A stretch of DNA of 62,739 nt from Chryseobacterium taiwanense (GCF_000813825.1 NZ_JWTA01000012.1:1-62739); one strand, 5' to 3'. Counted from the first letter of the stretch, positions 26,483 to 36,593 are shown. Numbers and translations are program-made. The notes: generated from the letters alone by a model not told the origin.

Positions 26483-29400
26483 TCATTCCAAAATCTGCAC
26501 ATTGCTTCCTTTTGTGTGACTATTCATCTGCGGAGCATAATAATTCTGCATAGTCGTAATCCCATTTGAGAACTTTCCTGATGCATTCGCAACATAATCA
26601 TATTCGAAAACATATTTACCTTTTGGCATATATTGAATATAGAAATTTGTAGACGCATCTTTAGTAGATTGATAATATCCTAAATTGTTTTTCCACTGAT
26701 ACCCTGAAAGCACATCTATAGGCTCAAATCCCGCCGCTCTCATATCTTTAATATGAATAAACTCCATAGGACGGTCTGTGTTCAGAATCATTTTAACAGT
26801 TACTTTATCTCCTACTTTTAATGGTGTTTCCGGTGAGATTTTTTGCAATTCTTCACCGTTCACTGTCTTTATTTTTTTATACAGCTCTTTGGTGATAGAA
26901 ATATAATTTTCAGAAGATTTTATCTTATCCAAATCCTCATAATATTGCCAGAAAAATCCTCCCTGAACAATTCCAGGCCCTGGTTTTGTTACGGTTACAG
27001 TTGCCAAATTTTTATCCACAGCATCAGTTTTTACAGATGACTTTACATATCCTGTTGCCTGAGTTTCCGGCTTCAGTTCTTTGCCGCCCCAAACAATGGT
27101 TGCTTTATCACTTTCAGTACTTGTCCATGATTTTCCGGAATTTAAGATGGTGAAAATCACTTCTGACGTTCCTCTTGAACTACCCCATGAATTCACTTCT
27201 TTTTGGGTGATCAGCCAAATTTTCATGTCTTCAATGAATTTTTGATCGTTTGGTTGTAAGGTATTGAAAGCTTCCAATGCACCTGCTTGGTTCACCACTT
27301 TAGAACTGAACCAACCCCAATCATCCAAATTTTGTTTCCAGTATGCTCCCTGAGTTTTTGAATCTACGGAAGTTTCCTTTAAATAGGTTATTAATTTATT
27401 GGAAACATCTTTCAATCCATAATCATTCATCAGCAGAGCCGCTCTATGCAATCCGAAGAATGTGAAATCCGTAATTTTTGCAGTTTTTGCTTTTTGTTTC
27501 AGTAATGATTTCAAAGTAGCTCCTTTACCTTTTAGTGGATATAGTTTTTCCCAGTAATTTCGCGTATCCAGATAATCTATAGCCCAGTTGCTCCAGACAT
27601 TATCTTTCTTTGCATCCCAATATTTGCTGATCTCATTGTCTATATATGTTACCAAATCCTTAACCAATTCTTTCTGTTCTGCGCTTTGATACTCTTTCGC
27701 ATTATCTTTCAGCCAGACATTGATTTTTCCTAAGTTTTTCAAAATATACAACGACATTGAATAAGAACTCGGATAGCCTTGATACCACGAAAAACCACCA
27801 TCCGGATTTTGCAGTTTTTTGAAATCATCCCAGTCTCCCTGAATTGTATTCCGCATCGTATTGACATCAAATAAAAGTGAAAGTTTCTGCATTTGTTCGC
27901 CTTCATTTTTACTTTCCAGTACCCAAGGTGTTTCTTCCAATAACAAAAGCTTCAATTCCTGATTTTTTTCAAGATTTGAATTCAATAATCCTTTGTTCTG
28001 ATATTCTTCAAAAACGGTTTTCATTTTCGGATTGGCTTTAAATATTTCTGAAGCCAACACATCAGCAAACCATTTATTAAAGGTCACATCAGCTGAATTA
28101 TTCTGATCATTTTTAAGACTTGGAAGCGCAAACATGATTTCCCAGATCGGATTAGTTGTCAGCTCTAAAGTATTTGAAACATTGGAAATCGTTGTCGAAG
28201 TCGCATTTTTAAGATTATCCAGCTCGAAAGTTTTTATTTCTCCTTCTTTCACAAAAATTGGTAAAGCGTCTGTCACCAACATTCTGTTTGGTAAAACAGC
28301 AACTGCTTTTTGTTCTCCATCAGAATATTGTCCGGCTTTTGCTACAACTTTCAAAATGATTGAAGAAACATTATTCGGAACTTTTATCTTCCATGTTAAA
28401 GCAGTATTTCCGTTTTCATCTAATGAAAAAGCCTGTTCTCTATTATAACCAGAAACCGCCGTTAATGTTCTTAATCCAAATTTTTCTGAAATATCTTCAT
28501 TGGTAAATGCATCAAGAATTTGTAACTGAGCAGAACCATTCAGTTTTTTGTTCGTTAGATTTGAAAGTTTAGACTGAAGATTCAGTTCATCTCCTTCTCT
28601 TAAAAATCTCGGATAGTTTGGCGTTACCGAAAATTCTTTCTGAGTCACCACTTCTTTTTCCAATGTTGCAGCTCTTGCATCTTTGGTATGGGCAAGGAAC
28701 ATCAGCTTCCATTTTGTCAATGCTTCCGGAGAAGTAAATTCAAAGCTTACATTTCCTTCAGAATCTGTTTTCAAGTCCGGATAGAAGAAAGCGGTTTCGT
28801 TTAGATTCTGACGGACAGGAACTTTATTTAAAAGTTCATCATCTTTATCAAGAACACCATCTCCATCTGTATCATCATAAATAACGTCCGTATATTCTTT
28901 TTTCTCTTCTTCCGTTAATTGTCTGCCTGAATTAAGAATATCAATAGCAGCATCATCCATTCTTACAGATTGTAATCTCATCCTTGTTGATTCAGCAGTT
29001 TTTGCAGCTTTCATTGGAGCTGGAACAACATTATTCTGTATTGATACACCTGCTGCTATCCCTTGTAAAGAATATAATACTCTTGTATCAAACCATTCAA
29101 AACCTGGAACTTCTACTTGCCTTCCATTAAAATATTCCATGTTTTTTTGATAATACTTCTGACTTAGATATTGTCTCATATCATAAGAGGTTACACTTGA
29201 AGTTGGTACATAGAAATTATACCAATTAAATCTATTGACAGCAAATTTATCCAGAGACATATCGTACATATTGGCCAAAACTTCTGCATTGATTTTCTCC
29301 TTATCACCTCCTAAAACTTTTACAGACCATTTTTCCTTTGAATTGGGCTGAATTTTATCTCTAAAAGTAATAGTCTCAATTTTTAGTGCTTTTTCTTCAG

Positions 29401-32400
29401 CATCTTTTATGGCAAGATTTACGGATGTCGTCTGAACATCATTAAACGCAACAATCTGAAATTGTACATTTAACGTTTTTCCATTATTCTCTTTTGGAAT
29501 TTCTGTAGTATATTCTAAAATTCCATTTTTAAACTGATGAACCTCTGAAATTGTTTTTCCTGATCCGTTCTGAATAAAAACATTTACCAAAGCATCCGGA
29601 ATTGAAGAGTAAGCATACAAAACAGCTTTTTCGCCTCTTGCAAATTCTTTTTTGGAACCTAAAACCGTAAGGAATGTCTTTTGATAGCTTGGTAAAGAAT
29701 TTTTATTCCACACACTGAAATTTTGAACCGTTTTTATGGTGTCTTTCCCCTCAATATTATACAATTCAAGTTTATAAATTCCTGCTTCTAACTTTCCAAG
29801 ATCAAGAGACTCTTCATTATGAGTCGTTCCATTCAGAATAGTAGATAGAACTTTAAAGTTTTCCTCTTTATCATTTTTATCATACAGATCATGCGGGAAT
29901 TTGCTTATGAATTCTTCTTTTGAGAATTTAGGTACATCCTGAACTTCAGATCTAAAGTTATTTCTAAAAATTCGGTCAGGAGACTGCAGTTTTGAAAGCT
30001 TTACCTGATACGATTTTTTAAGAATTTGTTCATTGTAATTTTTTGTATCTACTTTTACTTTCACGTTTTCATCTGAGAAAACATTCTCGATTCTCTCAGC
30101 TTGAATGTAGTGAGAAACCGAAGCCACTTTCAGTTCCGTATCTGCTGTTTGAGTCTCACCGTTAATATCAGTTACAGATGCATTAATTTCATAATTATCA
30201 ATCTGAATTCCGTCTAATTTTTCATCTTTTTTAAGATCCAGCTTAATGATAAATTCTCCTTTTTCGTTAGTTTTTGCTTCTCCTAAAATCGAATTTTCAT
30301 TGTCATCATTTTGTGGATACCAGCTAAAATATCTCCAACGAATATTGCGTTTTCTGATTTCATAATTTACCGTTGTATTACTTAAAGCAACTCCGGAAAA
30401 CATCATTGCTTTTCCTTTCAGGCTGATCGTTTGTCCGTATTTGTACTCCTCTTTTACAGGATCAAACGTAACTTCAAACTTTGGTCTTTTGTATTCTTCC
30501 ACCCTAAAGTTATAATATTCATCATTTTCTGATGTTCTTAAGTAGAATGTTCCATTCAATTTACCTTTCGGAAGGATAAAACTTCCATGATAAGAACCAA
30601 ATTCATTGGTCGTAAACGTTTGTGAAGAAACTTCCTGACCATTGGTGTCTGTAAGTGTAATTTTTTGTTGTAATCCGGCAATCACAGATTCAATTTCTTT
30701 GTCACGCTGTGTATTGATGACTTTAAAATAGACCGTTTGCCCAGGTCTGTAAATGGCTCGGTCTGTGAAAATCTGAGCTTTAACACTCTTCTTATCTTTA
30801 TTTTGATTGGCTGTATTAACTGGTCTATCCCCTAGAATTTCCATCATCTGGAAATCATTTGTTTTTGGCTGTCTGATCAAGAAAGTTCTGTAATACCCTT
30901 TATTGGTGGTTTCCGGGAATCTGAAAACTCCTTTATCATCGGTTTTCCCCTCTGTTTTTGTTAATGTTTTATTAGCAACAAATTCATAAAAAGAAATATT
31001 TTCATTAATCGCAGGTTTTCCATTCTCACTGTTAACTAATTTCAATTCATCTGACAACTGTCTCCTATTATCCGTCTTTGCCTGATAAATAATTTTGTGG
31101 TCTGAAACCAAAAAATAAAAATCTTTTTCAGTTTCAGAATCCTTATCATTAATTCCGGAAACAGCATATTCCACAACATAAATTCCCGAAGGAAGCGGAT
31201 TTATTTCCAAAGATGTTGTATGGGTTTTAAAATCTTTAGGATCATCTAGTTGATAGGTTTCCTTTCTAACGAGTTTCTTTTTAATCTTACTAAATGTGTT
31301 TAGATAAGAATTTTCTGCATATTGTAAGAAAGATGTCAAATCATCTTTCACTTCATAAATAGCAATTGAAAAAGCTGGAACATTTTTGTATTCCGCTACA
31401 AAATGAATCGGTTTATTACTTTGCGTCTCTTGTTCGTATTTGATCGTTAAAGAAGGATTCAGAATTTGATTTTCCTTATTTTTAATATTATCAATAAACT
31501 TAGATTTCGGATATTGAGCTTTTGCCTGATTGATATATACAAAAGCTTCTTTTTGTTTGTTCTTATTGATCAGTTCTTCTACAATATCATCAATAATCAA
31601 CACTTTATAATCACCATTCACCTCAGATTTCAAAAGAGTTTGAAGTTGCTCCAACTTATCTTTGCATCGGTTAAAATCACAGTTATCCTGTAATTTTTTA
31701 TGCATAAAATATAATTTGGAGTTTTCTGTATTCTGAGCAATTAATTCGTCATAAATCCCATTAACAGTACCATGATTTACTTCCAGCTCATTTTTAGTAA
31801 AAAGATCATTGCTCGAAAGAAAATCTATTTTTTTTACTGAATACCAATCCCATAAAGTCGGGAAATAGGAAATATAATCACTATATGAAAAAACATTTTC
31901 ATATTTTTTAAGAGCTATTTTTCTCATTTCAGCTTTTTGCTGGTCAAGCTCCTGATAATTTTTATTCAGATAATTTTTAAAATCAAGCGTACTCCAGATT
32001 TCAATTTCAGAAGTATCCTGAGAATTAAGATTAGTTCTGCTACGGATTTGCCATGAATGTTCTCTATAATAATCCATGAGAAAACCGTTTAATAAGACCT
32101 CAAAGACAATCTTATCTTCACCTTTTAATTGTTTCTGAGCACCTTGAAGTTTTTTGAAAAGCTGACTTACAGAATCGTTTTTATCATCATCACTTGCCTG
32201 ATTTATGATGCTGAATTCTCCTTTTAAAGACTGTATAAGCTGTAAAATATTATTTTCTTTCATCGCCTGTTTTTGTATATCTAAAATGATGGGAAGACTC
32301 GATTTGTATATACCTTTCTGAGAATTAGCAGATACTTTTTTCCATTGATCATCATAATATTTCTGAGCAAAAGCAACAGAAAAGTTCAATAGGAAAAGCA

Positions 32401-32431
32401 AAAGCAGAAAAATCTTGGAATTTTTTTTCAT
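26483..32431 (-). CDS. Alpha-2-macroglobulin family protein, thioester-less
   Basis: A 1982-residue exported protein (signal peptide ending VAFAQ) of the bacterial alpha-2-macroglobulin (YfaS-like) group, which traps proteases. The first 320 residues are helical and family-specific. Then MG domains follow, including the MG/bait start FTDRAIYRPGQTVYFKV near 555-570; the A2M block FFYPDLKTDSEGNVSFEFTSPEALTKWKLMF near 1225-1260; and an alpha-helical TED-like domain (PDGGFSWYQGYPSSYSMSLYIL near 1570). The thioester motif CxEQ expected at the TED start is absent, so covalent trapping is unlikely. A thrombospondin-3-like DDTDGDGVLDKDDE calcium motif lies near 1190. It may shield the envelope from proteases or serve in surface organisation. 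Confidence 0.87.
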   Translation of the reverse strand: MKKNSKIFLLLLFLLNFSVAFAQKYYDDQWKKVSANSQKGIYKSSLPIILDIQKQAMKENNILQLIQSLKGEFSIINQASDDDKNDSVSQLFKKLQGAQKQLKGEDKIVFEVLLNGFLMDYYREHSWQIRSRTNLNSQDTSEIEIWSTLDFKNYLNKNYQELDQQKAEMRKIALKKYENVFSYSDYISYFPTLWDWYSVKKIDFLSSNDLFTKNELEVNHGTVNGIYDELIAQNTENSKLYFMHKKLQDNCDFNRCKDKLEQLQTLLKSEVNGDYKVLIIDDIVEELINKNKQKEAFVYINQAKAQYPKSKFIDNIKNKENQILNPSLTIKYEQETQSNKPIHFVAEYKNVPAFSIAIYEVKDDLTSFLQYAENSYLNTFSKIKKKLVRKETYQLDDPKDFKTHTTSLEINPLPSGIYVVEYAVSGINDKDSETEKDFYFLVSDHKIIYQAKTDNRRQLSDELKLVNSENGKPAINENISFYEFVANKTLTKTEGKTDDKGVFRFPETTNKGYYRTFLIRQPKTNDFQMMEILGDRPVNTANQNKDKKSVKAQIFTDRAIYRPGQTVYFKVINTQRDKEIESVIAGLQQKITLTDTNGQEVSSQTFTTNEFGSYHGSFILPKGKLNGTFYLRTSENDEYYNFRVEEYKRPKFEVTFDPVKEEYKYGQTISLKGKAMMFSGVALSNTTVNYEIRKRNIRWRYFSWYPQNDDNENSILGEAKTNEKGEFIIKLDLKKDEKLDGIQIDNYEINASVTDINGETQTADTELKVASVSHYIQAERIENVFSDENVKVKVDTKNYNEQILKKSYQVKLSKLQSPDRIFRNNFRSEVQDVPKFSKEEFISKFPHDLYDKNDKEENFKVLSTILNGTTHNEESLDLGKLEAGIYKLELYNIEGKDTIKTVQNFSVWNKNSLPSYQKTFLTVLGSKKEFARGEKAVLYAYSSIPDALVNVFIQNGSGKTISEVHQFKNGILEYTTEIPKENNGKTLNVQFQIVAFNDVQTTSVNLAIKDAEEKALKIETITFRDKIQPNSKEKWSVKVLGGDKEKINAEVLANMYDMSLDKFAVNRFNWYNFYVPTSSVTSYDMRQYLSQKYYQKNMEYFNGRQVEVPGFEWFDTRVLYSLQGIAAGVSIQNNVVPAPMKAAKTAESTRMRLQSVRMDDAAIDILNSGRQLTEEEKKEYTDVIYDDTDGDGVLDKDDELLNKVPVRQNLNETAFFYPDLKTDSEGNVSFEFTSPEALTKWKLMFLAHTKDARAATLEKEVVTQKEFSVTPNYPRFLREGDELNLQSKLSNLTNKKLNGSAQLQILDAFTNEDISEKFGLRTLTAVSGYNREQAFSLDENGNTALTWKIKVPNNVSSIILKVVAKAGQYSDGEQKAVAVLPNRMLVTDALPIFVKEGEIKTFELDNLKNATSTTISNVSNTLELTTNPIWEIMFALPSLKNDQNNSADVTFNKWFADVLASEIFKANPKMKTVFEEYQNKGLLNSNLEKNQELKLLLLEETPWVLESKNEGEQMQKLSLLFDVNTMRNTIQGDWDDFKKLQNPDGGFSWYQGYPSSYSMSLYILKNLGKINVWLKDNAKEYQSAEQKELVKDLVTYIDNEISKYWDAKKDNVWSNWAIDYLDTRNYWEKLYPLKGKGATLKSLLKQKAKTAKITDFTFFGLHRAALLMNDYGLKDVSNKLITYLKETSVDSKTQGAYWKQNLDDWGWFSSKVVNQAGALEAFNTLQPNDQKFIEDMKIWLITQKEVNSWGSSRGTSEVIFTILNSGKSWTSTESDKATIVWGGKELKPETQATGYVKSSVKTDAVDKNLATVTVTKPGPGIVQGGFFWQYYEDLDKIKSSENYISITKELYKKIKTVNGEELQKISPETPLKVGDKVTVKMILNTDRPMEFIHIKDMRAAGFEPIDVLSGYQWKNNLGYYQSTKDASTNFYIQYMPKGKYVFEYDYVANASGKFSNGITTMQNYYAPQMNSHTKGSNVQILE

Positions 32432-32437
32432 AAATGT

Positions 32438-32445
32438 TATTTTTG
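32438..32445 (+). promoter_or_regulatory. Candidate -7 box for a leaderless UbiA-like transcript
   Basis: TATTTTTG ends 4 bases before the ATG at 32450, and a TTG at 32415-32417 (20-base spacer) would serve as -33. The -33 then lies inside the first codons of the divergent macroglobulin gene. Confidence 0.5.
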
Positions 32446-32449
32446 ATAA

Positions 32450-33205
32450 ATGAACCTTTTAAAAATACTGAAAAAATCCGTCATCGACAGTCAATTGTAT
32501 GTGTCTTTAATGGGAACTCTTTTTGCAGTGTTTTTCATGGAAGAGCAAAATACATTCCGTTTGCCGAGTGTTGTTTTAATTTTCATTACCTATTTCAGCG
32601 GTTATCTTTATACGAAGTATCAGCAAACTAAACATTTTTTTAAAATTCTTATTCTAAATGGTATTGCAGGGATTATCTGTGCATTTCTGATTTATCATAA
32701 TCATAATGAAATACGATTGGTAAAATGGTTTGTGATTGTGGTTTTAGGACTGCTTTACAATAGTTTCTTTCTCGATGTTTATATTCGTAAAATTCCACTT
32801 TTAAAAGTATTTTATGTCGGGTTGGTTTGGGCTTTAGTCAACTGTTGGCTGACTCTGCCTGAGTTTAATTTCCCTATTTTTTTTATCAGCTTATTTTTTA
32901 TTACGGCATTGGTTTTACCCTTTGATATTCGGGATATGAAGCGAGATACGGTTCAGACTTTTCCTATGCTAATTGGAGTTCAAAACACGAAATACATTGC
33001 TTATCTACTTATTTTTATAAGTAATCTTCTTTCTGCATTGTATCTGGATTCAGACTTTGCTATTTCATTTTTTCTCTCAAGTATCATCTCTTATATTTTA
33101 ATCTACTTTTCTGAAAATGAGAGAAGTGATGCTTATTTTTCATTCGGAGTAGAAACCTGTTCTGCACTTCCTTTTTTATTTTTACTAATAATGGAGTATT
33201 TTTGA
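32450..33205 (+). CDS. UbiA-like membrane protein
   Basis: A 251-residue integral membrane protein with about seven helices. The second Asp-rich motif of the UbiA prenyltransferase superfamily is recognisable: PFDIRDMKRDTVQTFPMLIG near 160-179. The first NDxxDxxxD motif, expected in the first cytoplasmic loop, is replaced by GYLYTKYQQTKH, so normal Mg-prenyl-diphosphate binding is doubtful. The reaction is therefore not assigned. It is followed by recF after 3 bases, and its start lies only 18 bases from that of the divergent macroglobulin gene. Confidence 0.7.
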   Translation: MNLLKILKKSVIDSQLYVSLMGTLFAVFFMEEQNTFRLPSVVLIFITYFSGYLYTKYQQTKHFFKILILNGIAGIICAFLIYHNHNEIRLVKWFVIVVLGLLYNSFFLDVYIRKIPLLKVFYVGLVWALVNCWLTLPEFNFPIFFISLFFITALVLPFDIRDMKRDTVQTFPMLIGVQNTKYIAYLLIFISNLLSALYLDSDFAISFFLSSIISYILIYFSENERSDAYFSFGVETCSALPFLFLLIMEYF

Positions 33206-33208
33206 CAA

Positions 33209-34288
33209 ATGATTATTAAGAAACTTTCCCTGTACAATTTCAAAAACCATTCTGAAAAGAAATTTGAATTTTCTCCGCAAATCAATTGCTTTGTAGGAAA
33301 TAATGGTGTGGGGAAAACCAACCTTCTGGATGCACTTCATTATCTTTCTGTGGGTAAAAGTTTTTTAGGAAACACCGATCTTAATAATATTATGAAAGAC
33401 GAGGATTTCTTTACGATTGATGCTGAAATCCAAAGTAATGACAGTGAAGACAATATCAAAATCCTTCAGCCTAAAGAAGCCAAAAAAGTCATTAAAAAAA
33501 ATGACAAAAGCTATGATAGAATGGCAGATCATATCGGATATTTGCCGAGTGTGATGATTTCACCTTATGATTCTAATCTAATTTCAGATTCCGGAGAAAG
33601 CAGAAGAAAATTTCTGGATTCTATGATTTCTCAAACCGATTCGGAGTATCTTTTTGATTTAATTCAATATCAAAAAACAGTTCAGCAGAGAAATGCCTTA
33701 TTAAAATATTTCGCTAAAAATCGTGTTTGGGATAAAGATTCGCTGGAAATTTATGATGATCCGATTTCTAAATTCGGAACCAAGATTTTTGAAAAAAGAC
33801 GAACTTTTGTTGAAAAACTCAACCCGATTGTCCAGAATTTCTATCAGATTATTTCCGGAGGAAAAGAAACAGTTTCTGTCATTTATGAATCCCATTTACT
33901 GAATGATTCTTTTGAAAATCTATTAAAAGAAAGCGTGGAAAGAGACAGAATGCTGACTTACACTTCAAAAGGAATTCACAAAGATGATCTTCTTTTTGAA
34001 ATGGATGGTGTTTTGATCAAGAAGATAGGTTCACAAGGACAACAAAAATCCTTTTTAATTTCTCTAAAACTAGCACAAATGAGTTTGGTGAAAGAATTAA
34101 CGAATAAAACTCCTATTCTTCTATTAGACGATATTTTTGATAAGTTAGATGATCACAGAGTTTCTCAATTAATTGAATTGGTCAATCAGGAAAACTTCGG
34201 ACAGATCTTTATTACCGATACTCATAGAGAACGTACAGAAAGTGTGGTGAAAAAGATTAATGAAGAGAGTATAATTTTTGAGATATAA
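33209..34288 (+). CDS. recF: DNA replication/repair protein RecF
   Basis: A 359-residue SMC-like ATPase that loads RecA at gapped DNA and helps replication restart. Walker A is GNNGVGKTN (30-38). The ABC signature-like SQGQQKSFLISLKLAQ lies near 273, and Walker B is PILLLDDIFDKLDDHR near 300. The start MIIKKLSLYNFKNH matches RecF N-termini. It starts 3 bases after the UbiA-like gene and is followed by a DUF721 gene 1 base later, the usual recF-DUF721 pairing. Confidence 0.95.
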   Translation: MIIKKLSLYNFKNHSEKKFEFSPQINCFVGNNGVGKTNLLDALHYLSVGKSFLGNTDLNNIMKDEDFFTIDAEIQSNDSEDNIKILQPKEAKKVIKKNDKSYDRMADHIGYLPSVMISPYDSNLISDSGESRRKFLDSMISQTDSEYLFDLIQYQKTVQQRNALLKYFAKNRVWDKDSLEIYDDPISKFGTKIFEKRRTFVEKLNPIVQNFYQIISGGKETVSVIYESHLLNDSFENLLKESVERDRMLTYTSKGIHKDDLLFEMDGVLIKKIGSQGQQKSFLISLKLAQMSLVKELTNKTPILLLDDIFDKLDDHRVSQLIELVNQENFGQIFITDTHRERTESVVKKINEESIIFEI

Positions 34289-34289
34289 T

Positions 34290-34583
34290 ATGAAGAAGAA
34301 AAAACGCGAATACCAATCCTCAGAGCTTGTAAAGTCTTTTGCAAGAATTCATGGTTTTGAAGGTAAACTTGTCGCTTTTGAAATCAAAGATTTCTTGGAA
34401 GAATATCTTGATGAAAGTCTTTTCCGTGAAATAAAAAGCGTAAATATTGAAGACCGTTGCGTGATTATAAAAATCAATTCCCCTTTATTGAAACATGATT
34501 TTCAGCTTCGTAAAAGCTTTTTCTTGAAAAAATTCCAGGCTCAGTTTGGGGAAGAAAAATTTAATGATCTTCAGATTTTGTAA
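34290..34583 (+). CDS. DUF721 (DciA-like) protein
   Basis: A 97-residue DUF721 protein from the ATG at 34290, 1 base after the recF stop (an upstream TTG lies within recF). Blocks are ELVKSFARIHGFEGKLVAFEIKDF and VIIKINSPLLKHDFQLRKSFFLKKF, which form the KH-like DciA core. In many bacteria DciA helps load the replicative helicase. Its 3' end overlaps the convergent Gcr-like gene by 23 bases. Confidence 0.8.
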   Translation: MKKKKREYQSSELVKSFARIHGFEGKLVAFEIKDFLEEYLDESLFREIKSVNIEDRCVIIKINSPLLKHDFQLRKSFFLKKFQAQFGEEKFNDLQIL

Positions 34584-36588
34584 TGGTACTGTTTCTTAAA
34601 TCATCTGCTTTCTGATCCAATTTTGAACGTAACGGGATAAAGAACCTCAACGGATTTTTCAAAAAGTATCTGAAGATTTCTTTATAGATCTCACTTACCT
34701 GACCAAAGTTTAATTTTCTTGATCTGAATGCCAAAAACATGGAAAGTGTAAAGCTTACCAGAAAATTAAAGAATCCAATAAGGAAAACCGTCACAAAAGA
34801 AAGCCAGAATGTATAGGAATCTACCGAAAAATCTTTTCCATAAAGACCTAAAGCAAAGTTTCCGGCAGCAAAGGTAATATGGCGAATATCTAAGTCTAGT
34901 CCTAAGAATAATCCTACAGGAGCTGTAGCTCCCAAAAAGACCCCAAACCAAAAATTGGATATAATTCCCGGCCAGTTTTTAGCATAATATTTTGAGAGGC
35001 CTTTCGCGAATTTCTTTCCAAAGAATTTTCTGAGAGACAAGTTTTTGGCAATACGCTCCGGAATCTGATAGAAGACAGAATTGTTCCCGATATTTCCCGA
35101 AATAATCCCCGAGATAAAAAGATAGAACCCTGCAATACTCGCATGCAAAATCGCTTTTGATTTAAACGGATCAAGATCCTTCAACAGTTTATCGGATCTG
35201 TCTATCGCCATATTCTGAGAGGTAAAAACATCTAATCCATAAATAATGATCAATGCAATCGGAAATGAAAGTAAAACGTTTCCAACAAAAGCAATAAACT
35301 GGCTTCTGAATAACTGGGAAACAAGATGGGCAAATTCTGTATTATTTCTTGTCCTTCCTCCTTCTTCCGAAAGTACCTTGGTCATCGTTGCTGCCGTCAT
35401 TGCAGGTTGCTTGGTCGCCAATGTGAACCCCATCAGATAAATCATGACAAATCCCATTGCATAATTCATCGAGTATAAAAAAGCATGGAAAAAATCACTT
35501 CCGGGAAAATATCCGTAAAGCATTTTTAGCACACACAAAGCACCTACAATGATCCCTCCTCCACTGGCTTTGTAGAACATTTTCATATATTCTTTTCGGG
35601 AAGAGGTAATATAATGACTTCCGGTTTCTGCCGTATGATTGGTGATGAGATGGGAAAGCAACCTTGTACTATCGTTAATAAGCTCAGAAATATTATTCTT
35701 GTGAGATTTATATCTTAAAATATTAAATATCAATTGCTTAGAATTAATAAAAATATCTTCATCTTTATCAATTACTAACAACTGAACAATCTCATAAATT
35801 CTATTGGTCTGTTGACGGATTTTAAGCAAAGACTGGTTGATTTTACCTGAAATACCGTATTTGGAAGAGTTTTTAAAAGCAATCGTTACAAATTCCAAGC
35901 ATTGTTCGGCATAAATTTTTATCTGCTTATATCGGCTGTCTTTGGAATGAAGCTGAAGCTCTGGATTCTTTTCAAGTTCTTCGGCAAGTCCTTCCAATTC
36001 GTTTTGCAGTGCCAAAAACGGATTATCAAAATTCCTGTATTGTGGAGCCATTCTCACCACCTCAACTTCCATTGCCATTCCTGTCACACGCCAAGAAAGA
36101 ATGTTCATAGCAAAGAGCAATTCTTTCTTTACCAAAGGCTTTACAATAAAATCTGAAGCATCAAGCAGATTTAGGAATTCGTCAACTTCATTTTCAGGAA
36201 GGTTCTGAAAGTATTTCAGGTCTTTTTGTGGACTTAGACTTACATTATCAATCATATACCACACCGTATTTTCATTTTCTACAGGTGGCAGAACTTTATT
36301 TAAGATTCGTTTTTTAAGTTCCGGAAAGAAAGAATTTTCAGATAAGATATTAGCTTCCGTCAACGATAAATTAAAAGGTCTTCCTTGAAAAATATTATGG
36401 ATATAATATTTAAAGTTTTCTGTGAATTGAGGATTACTTTTAAAAAAGTTGAGTACATCCGTAAAGTCTGTCCTTTTTATGCTCTCTAAAAAGTCTGCAA
36501 AAGGCTCTAGAGAAAGGGTTTCGTTCTTAAAGGAAAAATATTTTTTAAGAACAGACTCAAAGTTTGTGCTGGAATTAAAAAGCTTCAT
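34561..36588 (-). CDS. Gcr-family integral membrane protein (called site-specific recombinase)
   Basis: A 675-residue protein of the family named 'site-specific recombinase, Gcr' (Pfam SpecificRecomb). The first 330 residues are soluble and helical, and the second half contains about seven or eight transmembrane helices from 330 to 650 (GGGIIVGALCVLKMLYG, MGFVMIYLMGFTLATKQPAMTAATM, NFWFGVFLGATAPVGLFLGLD). No tyrosine- or serine-recombinase residues are visible. The membrane layout makes the recombinase name unlikely; a transport or envelope role is more probable. A -7 box sits 6 bases before its ATG. Confidence 0.8.
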   Translation of the reverse strand: MKLFNSSTNFESVLKKYFSFKNETLSLEPFADFLESIKRTDFTDVLNFFKSNPQFTENFKYYIHNIFQGRPFNLSLTEANILSENSFFPELKKRILNKVLPPVENENTVWYMIDNVSLSPQKDLKYFQNLPENEVDEFLNLLDASDFIVKPLVKKELLFAMNILSWRVTGMAMEVEVVRMAPQYRNFDNPFLALQNELEGLAEELEKNPELQLHSKDSRYKQIKIYAEQCLEFVTIAFKNSSKYGISGKINQSLLKIRQQTNRIYEIVQLLVIDKDEDIFINSKQLIFNILRYKSHKNNISELINDSTRLLSHLITNHTAETGSHYITSSRKEYMKMFYKASGGGIIVGALCVLKMLYGYFPGSDFFHAFLYSMNYAMGFVMIYLMGFTLATKQPAMTAATMTKVLSEEGGRTRNNTEFAHLVSQLFRSQFIAFVGNVLLSFPIALIIIYGLDVFTSQNMAIDRSDKLLKDLDPFKSKAILHASIAGFYLFISGIISGNIGNNSVFYQIPERIAKNLSLRKFFGKKFAKGLSKYYAKNWPGIISNFWFGVFLGATAPVGLFLGLDLDIRHITFAAGNFALGLYGKDFSVDSYTFWLSFVTVFLIGFFNFLVSFTLSMFLAFRSRKLNFGQVSEIYKEIFRYFLKNPLRFFIPLRSKLDQKADDLRNSTITKSEDH

Positions 36589-36593
36589 TAGTA

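Noticed and set aside
28134..28448. Open frame on the plus strand inside the macroglobulin gene
   Set aside because: It is a shadow of the macroglobulin coding sequence, without start context or a recognisable product. Similar opposite-strand frames elsewhere were left out for the same reason.
34561..36588. Mobile-element recombinase
   Set aside because: The family name suggests it, but the sequence shows a multi-helix membrane protein without catalytic recombinase residues, and no element borders are present.
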